This document shows positions 11,354 through 20,478 of a stretch of 31,957 bases of DNA, one piece after another. Position numbers and translations under genes: made by a program. The stretch is taken from the NCBI GenBank assembly GCA_015501585.1, contig JADNRY010000674.1, forward strand, positions 1 to 31,957, written 5' to 3'. The stretch is from Rhodocollybia butyracea (lineage: Eukaryota; Basidiomycota; Agaricomycetes; Agaricales; Omphalotaceae). Within the stretch, counting starts at the first letter, position 1; every line of letters starts with the position of its first letter. The notes beneath the pieces are model-generated. The model had not been told where the DNA came from, searched no databases, and saw only the letters and a list, made by a program, of their open reading frames with translations.

Positions 11354-11948
11354 ACTACTGTATAGACTTGACACTGGGATACACATACCTCTTGTGTTTC
11401 CATGCGTGCTCAACAAATGAAAAGTTTTGGTAGATTTACTCTGATATTGGTTTAGGTTGAAAGTAATACACCAGGCGTGAAGTGTTGAACAATTAAGTAT
11501 TCTATCTTGTCAAAAGTCTCCTTACATCAGTAATTAGCGTAGGGTCAACGCCGAACATGTTTAAAGTCTAAGAGATTACTTACCCGAAATGGTTACACCA
11601 CGTGAGCCGATATCAGCAGCTTTGACCGTTTGTACATGTTTGGCCAAGTTCTTTCCTAGCTGTAGATGCGTCGTGATAAATCAGCGGCTGTCAATCGCGA
11701 TATTATTTTACAGCGATTGAAAGGTCAAGAGCTTAGATCTAGAGCTGCCACATGGAGCAAGCTAGTAGCCCAACGGCACTTCAGAATCGGCGGAGCAATC
11801 TACTGCGAAAAAGAAAAAAATCAAGAAGCACACCGTTGCGTCATCGCGATCGGTGTATTTCGAGTATAAAAAGCTTCGCTTAGTATGAAAACCTCTTAGA
11901 CTCAAACCCCACCGTCTTTATCACTTTCGCTCACTTTACTCTTCCGCG
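11354..11948. promoter_or_regulatory. Upstream region of the repeat-protein gene, with TATA box
   Basis: TATAAAAA at 11865-11872 lies 84 bp before the ATG at 11949 and about 30 bp before a CT-rich stretch that could hold the transcription start. A CACGTG E-box occurs near 11600. No gene is visible in the 595-bp interval. Confidence 0.5.
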
Positions 11949-13645
11949 ATGAGGTTCATATCCCTTGTCCCCACGTTCCTTCTCTCTCTCCCAATCATCT
12001 GTCCGTCTGTCAACGCTCTTCCTCGTTTTAGCAGGGAAATTCTCGCTCAACGTGGTGCCCATTCTGGACGCGTCTCAACCGACCTCGCCGTTCGCCAAAA
12101 CGCTTTGACCTTCGTCAACTCGCCAACGTCAAACGTTCCGGCGACGAAGAAAACTGCGGCTGTCAAGACGGAAACGGCAGTTCATCTGGTTTGTCTCCCT
12201 TTTTTCCCCTTGTTACTTTGAATAGCTGACCCAAGCGATTTCGTCTAGCTCCTTCACCAACGTCTGGTCGGCCTTGGCCACCTGTTTCGCCAGCTCCTAC
12301 GCACGGAACTGGTGGGCCAGGCTCTGGCTCTGGCTCGTCCGATCCTAGTCACTCTGTAGGAACCGGTGAGCCTTGGACACCTGTTTCCCCGGCTCCTACG
12401 CATGGAGCTGGTGGACCAGGCTCTGGCTCTGGTTCTTCTGATCCTAGTCACTCTGTTGGAACCGGTGAGCCTTGGACACCTGTTTCCCCGGCTCCTACGC
12501 ATGGAGCTGGTGGACCAGGCTCTGGCTCTGGTTCTTCTGATCCTAGTCACTCTGTTGGAACCGGTGAGCCTTGGACACCTGTTTCTCCGGCTCCTACGCA
12601 TGGAGCTGGCTCCGGCTCCGGTCCATCCGATCCTAGTCACTCTGTCGGAACCGGTCCTTCGTCTCCTACATCTGTGGTTGGCTGGCCTGGATCAGCCCCG
12701 TCGTCTTCTCCATCGTCCGTAGCTGGCTCTGGCTCTGGTTCGGGTTCACCTGGTTCTTCGACCGGAGCTGGTTGGTCCGGCTCTGGTACTGGTTCAGGAC
12801 CTCCCTCTTCTCCTCTTCCATCTTCTGGGTCGTCTTCTGCTTCCTGCCCTGCTTGGTCCAAACCCAGTAGCGCACCGTCTGGATCCGGAAGCGACATTAT
12901 CGTGAATATACCGGGGTTGGTCGACACTGATCTCAACCTCGGACCTGGATTGAACAATGTCGTCACTGGTCTCTCCGGTGACCTTGGATTGTCGAGTCTT
13001 ATTTATCCTGGCAAGCTCGTCCCCACCAAGCGCTCAGAAAGTTGTGATTGCGATGGAAGTGGCTCTTCCGGTACTCCTCCTCCTACATCTCCTCCCACAT
13101 CTCCCGGAGACAAGCCTTGCCCCGATGATCCCTCTTCTCCCATTTCTAGTGGCTCCTCTGGAAGCGACATTATCGCGAACATACCAGGGTTGGCCGACAC
13201 TGATCTCGACCTCGGAAGTGGAATGAACAGTCTCGTCACCAGTCTCTCCGATGATCTTGGACTGTCGAGTCTTATTTATTCTGGCAAGCTCGTCCCCGTC
13301 AAACGCTCAGAAATTTGCAATTGCGATGGAAGTGGCTCTTCCGGTACTCCTCCTCTTCCTCCTACACCCACTCCTACATCTCCTGGAGACAAGCCTTGCC
13401 CCGATGATTCCTCTTCTCACGCCTCTAGTGGTTCCTCCTCCGGGAGCGACATTATCGCGAATATACCGGGGCTGGCCGATACCGATCTCAACCTCGGTAC
13501 TGGATCGAACAATCTCGTCAATGGTCTCTCCAGTGACGTTGGGTTGTCGAGTCTTGTTCATCCTGGCAAGCTCGTCAACGCTAAACGTTTTACCGAAATC
13601 TACGCTCGGATTGTTGGAAAACGGTCTCGTAGTTTGCGTGTTTGA
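11949..13645 (+). CDS. Secreted Kex2-type repeat protein, mucin-like
   Basis: Two exons (11949-12188, 12249-13645) encode about 545 aa. A signal peptide (MRFISLVPTFLLSLPIICPS) leads into a Lys-Arg site before SGDEENCGCQDGNGSSSG. Then come four copies of a 30-33-aa Pro/Gly/Ser/Thr repeat and a Gly/Ser-rich stretch. Three long C-terminal repeats follow, each SDII-NIPGL-DTDL-LG, then GLSSLI-PGKLV---KR. After the first two KR pairs comes a peptide starting SE-C-C-DGSGSSG. The cleavable KR sites fit processing by the Golgi protease Kex2 (inference). One A is missing in the run at 12097-12100. Adding it gives AVRQ-KRFDLRQLANVKR and joins the signal peptide to the repeat frame. It could be a peptide precursor or a structural wall protein. 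Confidence 0.7.
12266..12653 (+). repeat. 99-bp coding tandem repeat, four copies
   Basis: Copies begin with the PW-PPVSPAPTHG block at about 12266, 12365, 12464 and 12563. The period is exactly 99 bp (33 codons), and the last copy is shortened to 30 codons. The middle two copies are nearly identical in DNA, which suggests recent unequal exchange. Because 99 is a multiple of three, alternative frames also stay open over this stretch. Confidence 0.9.
12888..13590 (+). repeat. Three long coding repeats bounded by Lys-Arg
   Basis: The motif GSDII-NIPGL starts at about 12889, 13163 and 13444 (spacing about 273-281 bp). Each copy runs to a KLV--KR motif near 13030, 13305 and 13588. The linkers after KR are Pro-rich and carry CDC or CNC plus PGDKPCPDD. 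The repeats differ by more than the 99-bp set, so they are older. Confidence 0.85.
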
Positions 13646-14153
13646 GGTTTTTCAACACGGTTCATGAAGTTCTTACCGCCTTGTTCCTTCTTTTTCCTAT
13701 TTCTTCCTAGGTTTTAACTTTTTTTTCTGGGCTCTCTGATTATGATCGTCACTGATGGATGGTGATCGATGGACTCTTTACGCTTTCGTATTTCCGTTGT
13801 TCTTCGCACTTTGAATTCTCTGTGTGGCTTTTTTTCTCTCGCTAGTTTATTTCTAATCTTTGTTCTTTATCCTACTATATTCGTTTACCTTCTAGTCGGC
13901 TAGTTTCTAGTACATATATGCGCGAGTAATGAAATCGACTCTTTGCCTTGTAACTCATAGTCATATGACGAGAAAACAGCTTCTCGTTGGTAGGGCGAGC
14001 TCGTAGAAGTACAGAGAATAATTGGATGATATCGAAACCCGCACATCTTTTGACCGAGTATCAACTTGTTGATATTCTATGAGGCCTTCCCTCCAAGAGG
14101 TAAAGTAAAGAAGCTGTACATGCCAGGTTTACCGGTTTTCTGCGAATGAGTGA
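13646..14153. other. 3' flank of the repeat-protein gene
   Basis: A T-rich 3' UTR-like stretch, closely matched at 18543-19006 in unit B. It contains no gene. The downstream block gcttctcgttggtagggcgagctcg is conserved in both units. Confidence 0.6.
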
Positions 14154-14560
14154 CTATGAGCTGGTTTCAGGAAGGAGACCTCGTTGGGCAGTCTTCTCGA
14201 TGCCTTTTTCGTCTAATTTCTTCCGTATCCACGGTTCGACGTTCTCTTTTTCCGCTTCATCCCTCCGTATCCTGTAGCGGTTGTATTTCACGAATAGATG
14301 ATGGGGATCTTCGATGGCGTCGCATCCGAATCTGCAACTCGAAGATCCGTCCTCGATTTTACTTACCCCTTTGTAGAGTATCGCGCTGGGAGGACACTTC
14401 TCGTATAGCAACCGAGCCACTCAGAGATGTTCTCGATACCACTGGCTTGGTTTGTCTGTCGATATCTCAAAAATCGGGCGCCAGGAAACGTAAAGTCAGA
14501 CTCGATAGGACAAATTACACAGCGACGATGATGTTCAAGACTGACAAATAGTATGTAGAG
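14154..14560 (-). pseudogene. Relic of a non-LTR retrotransposon 3' coding end
   Basis: An open frame of 88 codons on the minus strand (14154-14420) contains CRFGCDAIEDPHHLFVKYNR, which resembles the C-x-x-C ... H zinc-binding tail found after reverse transcriptase in LINE-type elements. Upstream, in other frames, RYRQTNQASGIENISEWLG continues the similarity with the copy at 19951-20240. No reverse transcriptase or endonuclease part remains. The assignment rests on the zinc-like motif only. It lies downstream of MYND gene A. Confidence 0.4.
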
Positions 14561-14747
14561 GGGCCCTATAGTCCATTACAGTGATCACATATCTCCATCC
14601 ATTGCGCCTGTTCTCCGCCAATCCAGGGATGAGGCTGGTCATGGTAACATCAAGGAATGGTCCAAGACAATTATGAGAACGGGTCAATCAGCCAAGGAGC
14701 TTTGAGTATACTTGTAATATTCTGACCTTTAGCCTCTTACTGGTCTC

Positions 14748-16142
14748 TTACTTGAAAGCTTTATCGTCAAGCAATCTCTTCAATGATGTTATCCATTCAC
14801 GAGGGGGGAAATTTCTCTTTGCTAACTTCAAGTAGTAGTCAGTAAAGTGTATGCTTTCCATCGCCATCCCTTGTATCGAGTTCGGGAAAGGTACTCCATC
14901 GTCTACGATGATGCAGCGGATAGAATTGGGCGGTGGTTCGACTAGTAGCGATCTGACCATTTGACCACGGCCAATAAAGTTAGGAAGGTCATAATAGAAC
15001 AAGTCTTTGACTTCCTCGAGTGTTTGAATCCTAGCGTGTTTTACACTGCGCCGAAATTTGAAATTTCCCGTGTTTGTCATTTTTTGCTCGACATTAATGT
15101 GGATAACGAAGCAGTGAGTGGCTTGACCAAAGTGATAGTGTTAGCACATTCCATTGAGAGAAGTGACTCTTACCAAGATGTTTTCGATTCTTTGGCAAAT
15201 CCATTGCAACTATTCCTGCCATAACGATGTTTTCCCCATTCTTTTGAAGCCATTGTTTGTTACCTGCCACTCTTTGGTCATCTGCTGCTGTGCAATACAC
15301 AAGGTTCTCAATTGAAAGCACCTTTCCGTCAGCGAAGTAACGTCGTATTAGTTCGAGCCAGTCACACTGCGCAGTAGAATAGACTCGACTCCTTATCACC
15401 TCCATCTCCAGGCATTCCACCACAAAATGAGCCACATCCGGCAGAGAGGGTAAGCCGTCGTCTACAAGCCAGATTCTAACACAATTGACTTGCGCAAGTT
15501 CAAACTGGATAGGTCGTGTGAAGCATGATTGAAATAAGGATATGATATCAGACTCCGTCGTAATGCGGGCCTCCCGGAGTAAATAGCGGAATTCGGGGTT
15601 GGTATTGTTATCAATATGTTCTTCAACGTCGACGTAAATGAGAAGTATGTGTGTTTCTTCATAAAACCAATGAATCAGTAGAAAAAGGTGACGAGAACTG
15701 GACTGAAGCGTACGCGAGACATCTGAATCTGTACCAATACCCATACCCCAAGCAGCAGGAAATGAAATCCCCGATCGATATTTCTTTGAAAAGCGTTTGA
15801 AAGCCTCATGACGAGCTTCAATATGTGGGCCATAAAGCCTGCGCACTTCGTTTTGTCGACGAGAACTGGAGCAAATCTGTCGGTGCTTTGGCCAGTCATT
15901 ATCCTGGCATTCCTCGCTCTAAGTAGTCGCGACCGATAAGAGTTGATTAATAGGTACATAACATTTGGAACACTTACACAGTATCTCATCATGGTACAAG
16001 CTGAGCACGTCCTGAGATTTATGTCTGCGGGCAAGCATCGTGCACAAACCCCTCCAACGTGTACAGCTCGCAAATGTCGATCGCAATAGTCACAGGTGTT
16101 CCTTAGAGATAGGTTCTGTTGTTGTTTTGCAGTTAACTCCAT
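14748..16142 (-). CDS. MYND-type zinc finger protein with a repeated C-terminal domain (copy A)
   Basis: Three exons (15978-16142, 15174-15918, 14748-15121) give 427 aa with an intact frame. The MYND finger spans residues 17-73: CDYC, CARC, CSAC, YCSEEC, then H and C in HRQIC. MYND fingers usually bind proline-rich protein ligands; the cellular role here is unknown. The rest holds two related blocks. Block 1 has THILLIYVDVEEHI, FRYLLREARI, RIWLVDDGLP and DWLELIRRYF. Block 2, starting at the last intron, has THCFVIHINVEQKM, FRRSVKHARI, RCIIVDDGVP and YYLKLAKRNF. They look like an internal domain duplication. The last acceptor (ggtcaag) was chosen because it preserves this similarity. The start at MELTAKQQQ is conserved in copy B. 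Confidence 0.75.
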
Positions 16143-16156
16143 CTGGCAGAAGAACT

Positions 16157-16183
16157 GGTGCAGGTGGTGCAGGTGGTGCAGGT
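16157..16183. repeat. 9-bp microsatellite next to the MYND A start codon
   Basis: Three perfect copies of ggtgcaggt begin 15 bp upstream of the MYND A start codon (minus strand). Unit B lacks them, so they arose after the duplication or were lost there. Confidence 0.8.
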
Positions 16184-16344
16184 GGGACAGGAACCTGCAA
16201 CGTCTTGAAGGTGAGAAACAAAGCTCGAACGCTCCGCTATTATGCCGAAGCCGAATGCCCCTCTATACCCACAGCCATCAAGGCAGCATTCTAGAATCTT
16301 TCCACATTCAGGAAAATCAAGCGCTGGTAAAAGGAAATTGATAT

Positions 16345-17621
16345 CAACTTTCACCGGGGGCAAGGACCGGCGCAGTTGATTTCCCACTGCCATTAACGCA
16401 GTGGGCAACGCAGGGGGCAACGCAGTCGTTTTTGCAATGATGTCATTCTATTGAGACGGAGTTCCGAGCCTTCCGGCTGATTGATCTTTGTTAACTCTTT
16501 GTACTATGCATCGAAATTTCTGGCTTAAGAGATACAGTCCATTGTGTCTACATCTACTGTTGAACCAAGCAGTGTTCAATGAACACCAGACATGACTGGG
16601 TTTTGAATGTCAGTTCCTGTAATTGCGGCCAGCGGGACTCAGGTGCCGCGTTATAGCGCCTAAATCTTTCCCACCACCAATTACCTGGTTTCCGATGTTC
16701 CCTTATGTTTATCACATGAACAAGGAAGCGGACTCTCTAACTTTAGGTGAACAACATATTTCTAAATACAATATGTAGCCAGGCAGAAATTTTCCCAAAA
16801 ATTTACTGATTTATTCATGTCAATATATGGTTTTTTCTGCCATTTCAATCACCCAAGAGGGGATGTAGCCAGGGGCTTCATCACTAATGTAAAATACTGC
16901 ATAATCATGTTATAGCAGTCCCTAGCACCTCAAATATACCAGATCTAGTATCAGCCCAAGGTAATGAGCTTACAGTAAGTAGTATAAGTAAATGATCTCC
17001 AATGTTTGCTGTTTACCATCACAATTGTGCCCCCCAGCCTTATCACAATGTCCAAGCAATACAATAATGAGCTGCACAGAATTGAGAGTACTAGTAGTAT
17101 TTTCAGCATTTGGCTGACCTACTACTAGTAAGTATGATATTGAGAATTTTCAACTATCAATAGCAAGTTCTCAGATAATTAGCATGCAATGAATAAAGTA
17201 TCATAGAGTCTAGACCCAATAACCCTCTGAGACCCATAGATGGGTGCTTCTAATTTGTCCAGTGGCTGCTCCCTGTTCATGCTCTTGCCAGTTCGTGCAG
17301 ATGATTGCTGTGTATGCCAAGCACTTATTGCAGTGACTTCTCGGTTCTAGCCTGGTAAATGTTAGCACTATCCCTTGGAGCCAGAAGTAGGAGCGCGCTT
17401 GAACAGGCCTGAACTCTGGGATCACTTACTTATAACGGTGCGGGGAAGGTCCATCAGGCATCAATCGTTTACATATTCACTTGCGGCCGGCCGGAACTCC
17501 TTTCAATAGAATGACGTCACAAAATCGACTGCGTTGCCCCCTGCGTTGACCACTGCGTTAATGGCAGTGGGAAATCAACTGCGCCGGTCCTTGCCCCCGG
17601 TGTTTGTCCGCAACGACCTTG
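16345..17621. mobile_element. Non-autonomous hAT-like DNA transposon
   Basis: Inverted repeats of about 111-115 bp (16352-16466 and 17492-17602) start CACCGGGGGCAAGGACCGGC and differ by few bases. The insertion is flanked by ATTGATAT at 16337-16344 and 17622-17629. Unit B has a single ATTGATAT at the matching place, that is, the empty site. An 8-bp target duplication fits hAT transposition, and the right end reads CAAGG outward-in, as in hAT ends. A rival reading is a CACTA-like element 16352-17602 with a 3-bp TTT duplication. The interior is AT-rich with no transposase and contains an 11-bp stem-loop at 17089-17130. It inserted about 200 bp upstream of the MYND A start codon. Confidence 0.75.
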
Positions 17622-17853
17622 ATTGATATGAAAGCTTAGTCGGGTTGCAAAACGCGGTTGGAGCGATTTAGTACAACTTTACCTAGCTAGGTAGTCGCAA
17701 ACCGTAAGGACCTTCAACATGCAATCGTAGCTGAGATACCCGTAAGTTTATAGCTTGCGCACATGAGGGTACTACGGCCGGGGCTTTATATGAGAACGAG
17801 TATTCTCTTCTCAAAAGACTAGCTAGCTAGGCTAGGCCGGGGCAGACGAGGTC

Positions 17854-17872
17854 GCGCGCATCACGTGCGCGC
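17854..17872. promoter_or_regulatory. Palindromic GC-rich E-box (unit A)
   Basis: GCGCGCATCACGTGCGCGC is a near-perfect palindrome around CACGTG, the core bound by bHLH factors. The same site, with one base changed, lies at 22209-22227 in unit B, where it is perfectly palindromic. It is conserved while surrounding sequence has drifted, so I propose a regulatory role for the MYND gene; this is inference. Confidence 0.45.
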
Positions 17873-17961
17873 ATTCCGCTATGCGGTTTTAGGACCTCAA
17901 GGAAGACTATAGTCGAACAAAGTCTCCTCAGACAAAGGCTTTGGGTATGAGATCAGATGTT

Positions 17962-18542
17962 ATGGAAACGGTTCATCCGGCACTCCTCCTCCTCCTACGC
18001 CCCCTCCCACATCTTCTGGAGACAAACCTTGTCCCGATAATGCCCCTTCTCCCGTCCCTAGTGGTTCCTCTTCCAGAAGCGATATTATCGTGAATATACC
18101 AGGGCTGGCCGACACTGATATCGACCTCGGACCTGGATTGAACGATCTTGTCACTCTCCAGTGGCTTGGATTGTCGAGTCTTATTCATCCTGGCGCGCTC
18201 GTCCCCGCCAAGCACTCGGAAAATTGTGATTGCGATGGAAGTGGCTCTTCCGGTACTCCTCCTCCTCCTCCTCCACCCCCTCCTACATCTCCCGGAGACA
18301 AGCCTTGCCCCGATGATTTCTCATCTCCTGCCTCAAGTGGTTCCTCTTCCGGAAGCGACACTATCGCGAATATACCGGGGGTAGCCGATACTGATCTCAA
18401 CCTCGGTACTGGATTTAACAATATCGTCACTGGTCTCTCCGGTGACCTTGGATTGTCGAGTCTTATCCATTCTGGCAAGCTCGTCCCCACTCAAATCTAC
18501 GCTCGGATTGTTGGGAAACGGTCTCGCAGTTTGCGGGTTTGA
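17962..18542 (+). pseudogene. 5'-truncated copy of the Kex2-type repeat protein
   Basis: An open frame in phase with the parent gene covers the last two long repeats and ends with the same ARIVGKRSRSLRV tail. It has no start codon, signal peptide or upstream repeats, because the duplication breakpoint falls inside the coding sequence. The frame stays open upstream into duplicated flank without an ATG. One Lys-Arg pair has become Lys-His (VPAKHSEN), and the last KR plus its neighbours are deleted (VPTQIYAR). The part of one repeat after DLV is also changed. These fit relaxed selection. Confidence 0.85.
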
Positions 18543-19006
18543 GGTTTCTCAACGCGGCTCATAAAGTTCTTACCGCTTTGCTCTATTTTTTCCTAGGTTT
18601 GAACGTCCTTTTTGCGCTTTTTTTTCTGGGCTCTCTGATTATGATCGTCATTGATGGATGGTGATGGATGGACTTTTTACGCTTTCGTATTTTCGTTGTT
18701 CTTCGCACTTTGAATTCTCTGTGTGGCTTTTTCTCTCTCTCGCTAGTTTATTTCTAATCTTTGTTCTTTATCCTATATTTGTTTACCTTTCACTCGGCTA
18801 GTTTTTAGTACGTACGAGTAATGAAATCGACTCCTTGCCTTGTGATTCATATTCATACGACGGGAAAACAGCTTCTCGTTGGTAGGGCGAGCTCGCAGAA
18901 GTACAGAGAATAATTGGATGATATCGAAACCCTTGCTTCTTCTGACCGAGTACCATCTTGTTGATAACCTATGAGGCCTTCCCCTCCAAGAAGTAAAGTA
19001 AAAGAG
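18543..19006. other. 3' flank of the truncated repeat-protein copy
   Basis: Matches 13646-14110 of unit A with scattered substitutions and small indels. No gene is seen. Confidence 0.6.
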
Positions 19007-19015
19007 CTGTATAGT

Positions 19016-19924
19016 TAGTCTCGTGATACCATCCGTTTCCGGTGAAACCCATAAATGGGTAGTACCCCGTCAACGTCTGGGCTTTTCCACGGTCGGTTTG
19101 GCAGGTCGTTGCTTTCCGTGTGCATCGGACTCTCAGTTACCGTGTGGGAATTTTCTTTGAGCGCATACGGGATGATATCACTACAGTCGGAACTCAAAAA
19201 GGCTTCCGACTGTAGTGCAAGGTGGCTCGTATTCAAGTTAAATAGCTATTATTTACAACGAAACATTAATTACTAGGCTATTAAAGGTTTTGAAAGGGTA
19301 TCGAAGCAAGAATAAGACTACATTGTGATCGAGTCAAAGTTAATCTGTGTTCCAGTAGCTGCACCTGTAGGAATAAATTCATCTACGAGAAAATCAAGTG
19401 CTACATCATATAGTGCAGGTACAGCTTGCTTGCGGCGCTTTGCAGGAGGCTATGATGGACCAGTAACTGCATTTGCCCCGCAATGAGGCGAGTCTCGCTT
19501 TTTAGATAATACATGTGTTAAGCTTAAGCTTGCATCAGGAGTAGGGATGGTGAGCCTACACGAGATGCCATTGTAGCTTATAGCATCGAGGACATGGCAG
19601 CTACTAGTGGATCTGCCACAGAGGTGGAGACAGACTGTAATTGGTAACTACATAGTTTACAAAGTGTATTTTAATGTTTCGTTGTAAATAATAGCTATTT
19701 AACTTGAATACGAGCCACCTTGCACTACAGTCGGAAGCCTTTTTGAGTTCCGACTGTAGTGATATCACCCCGTATGCGCTCAAAGAAAATTTCTACACGG
19801 TAACTGAGAGTCCGATGCGCACGGAAAGCAACGACCTGCCAAACTGACCGTGGAAAAGCCCAGACGTTGACGGGGTACTACCCATTTATGGGTTTCACCG
19901 GAAACGGATGGTATCACGAGACTA
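19016..19924. mobile_element. Mutator-like (MULE-type) non-autonomous element with 252-bp TIRs
   Basis: The element is 909 bp long. The left inverted repeat is 19016-19267 and the right 19673-19924. Both are 252 bp with about five mismatches and begin TAGTCTCGTGATACC. The 9-bp direct repeat CTGTATAGT flanks it at 19007-19015 and 19925-19933, and unit A lacks the insertion. Long TIRs plus a 9-bp duplication fit Mutator-like elements. The 405-bp interior carries no transposase, but the minus strand reads PPAKRRKQAVPALYDVALDF and ends soon after. Each TIR also contains a small hairpin (CACTACAGTCGGAA with its complement). The near-identity of the TIRs points to recent insertion. Confidence 0.85.
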
Positions 19925-19950
19925 CTGTATAGTAACGTACAATGCCAGGT

Positions 19951-20240
19951 TTACCGGTTTTCTGCGAATGAATGACTATGGGCTGGTTTCAGGAAGGAGA
20001 CCTCGTTGGGCAGTCTTGATGCCTTTTCGTCTAATTTCTTGCGTATCCACGGTTCGACGTTCTCTTTTTCCGCTTCATCCCTCCGTAAAGATCCGTCCTC
20101 GATTTTACTTACCCCTTCATCTGTAGAGTGTCGCGCTGGGAGGACACTTCTCGTATAGCCACCGAGCCACTCGGAGATGTTCTTGATACCACTGGCTTGG
20201 TTTGTCTGTCGATATCTCAAAACTCGGGCGCAAGGAAATG
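19951..20240 (-). pseudogene. Relic of a non-LTR retrotransposon 3' end (unit B copy)
   Basis: Homologous to the relic at 14154-14560. About 60 bp are deleted, removing the CRFGC...HHLF zinc-like segment, so EDGS joins directly to LRRDEAEKENVEPWIRK. The deletion and several indels leave it non-functional. Confidence 0.45.
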
Positions 20241-20478
20241 CCAGACTCGATAGGACAAATTACACAGCGACGATGATGTTCAAGACTGACGAATAGTATA
20301 CAGGGGCCCTATAGTCCATAACAGCGATCGCATATCTCCATCCATTCCGCCCGTTCTCCGCCAATCCTGGGATGAGGCTGGTCATGGTAACATCAAGGAA
20401 TGGTCCAAGACAATTATGAGAACGGTCAATCAGCCAAGGAGCTTTGAGTATACTTGTAATATTCTGACCTTTAGTCCC

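Larger units (their letters stand above)
13052..17961. repeat. Tandem segmental duplication, unit A
   Basis: This unit covers the 3' part of the repeat-protein gene, its 3' flank, a retroelement relic, the MYND gene and its upstream region. The same order recurs in 17962-22306. Homology starts inside the repeat-protein exon (gatggaagtggctcttccgg) and ends at gggtatgagatcagatgtt, just before 17962. Unit A alone contains the hAT-like insertion at 16345-17621. Confidence 0.9.

Noticed and set aside
12266..12653. Regularly spaced repeats as a CRISPR array
   Set aside because: The units are contiguous 99-bp coding repeats without unique spacers, in a eukaryotic gene.
12254..12722. Long open frames on both strands overlapping the 99-bp repeats
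   Set aside because: A repeat period that is a multiple of three keeps other frames open by chance. Only the frame with signal-peptide continuity, Cys-containing linkers and KR motifs is supported.
16040..16341. Plus-strand frames over the MYND A 5' exon
   Set aside because: They arise from the 9-bp repeat and are antisense to the MYND exon.
16352..17602. CACTA-like element with TTT target duplication as the main call
   Set aside because: The 8-bp ATTGATAT duplication with an empty site in unit B is stronger evidence than a 3-bp match; it is kept only as an alternative.
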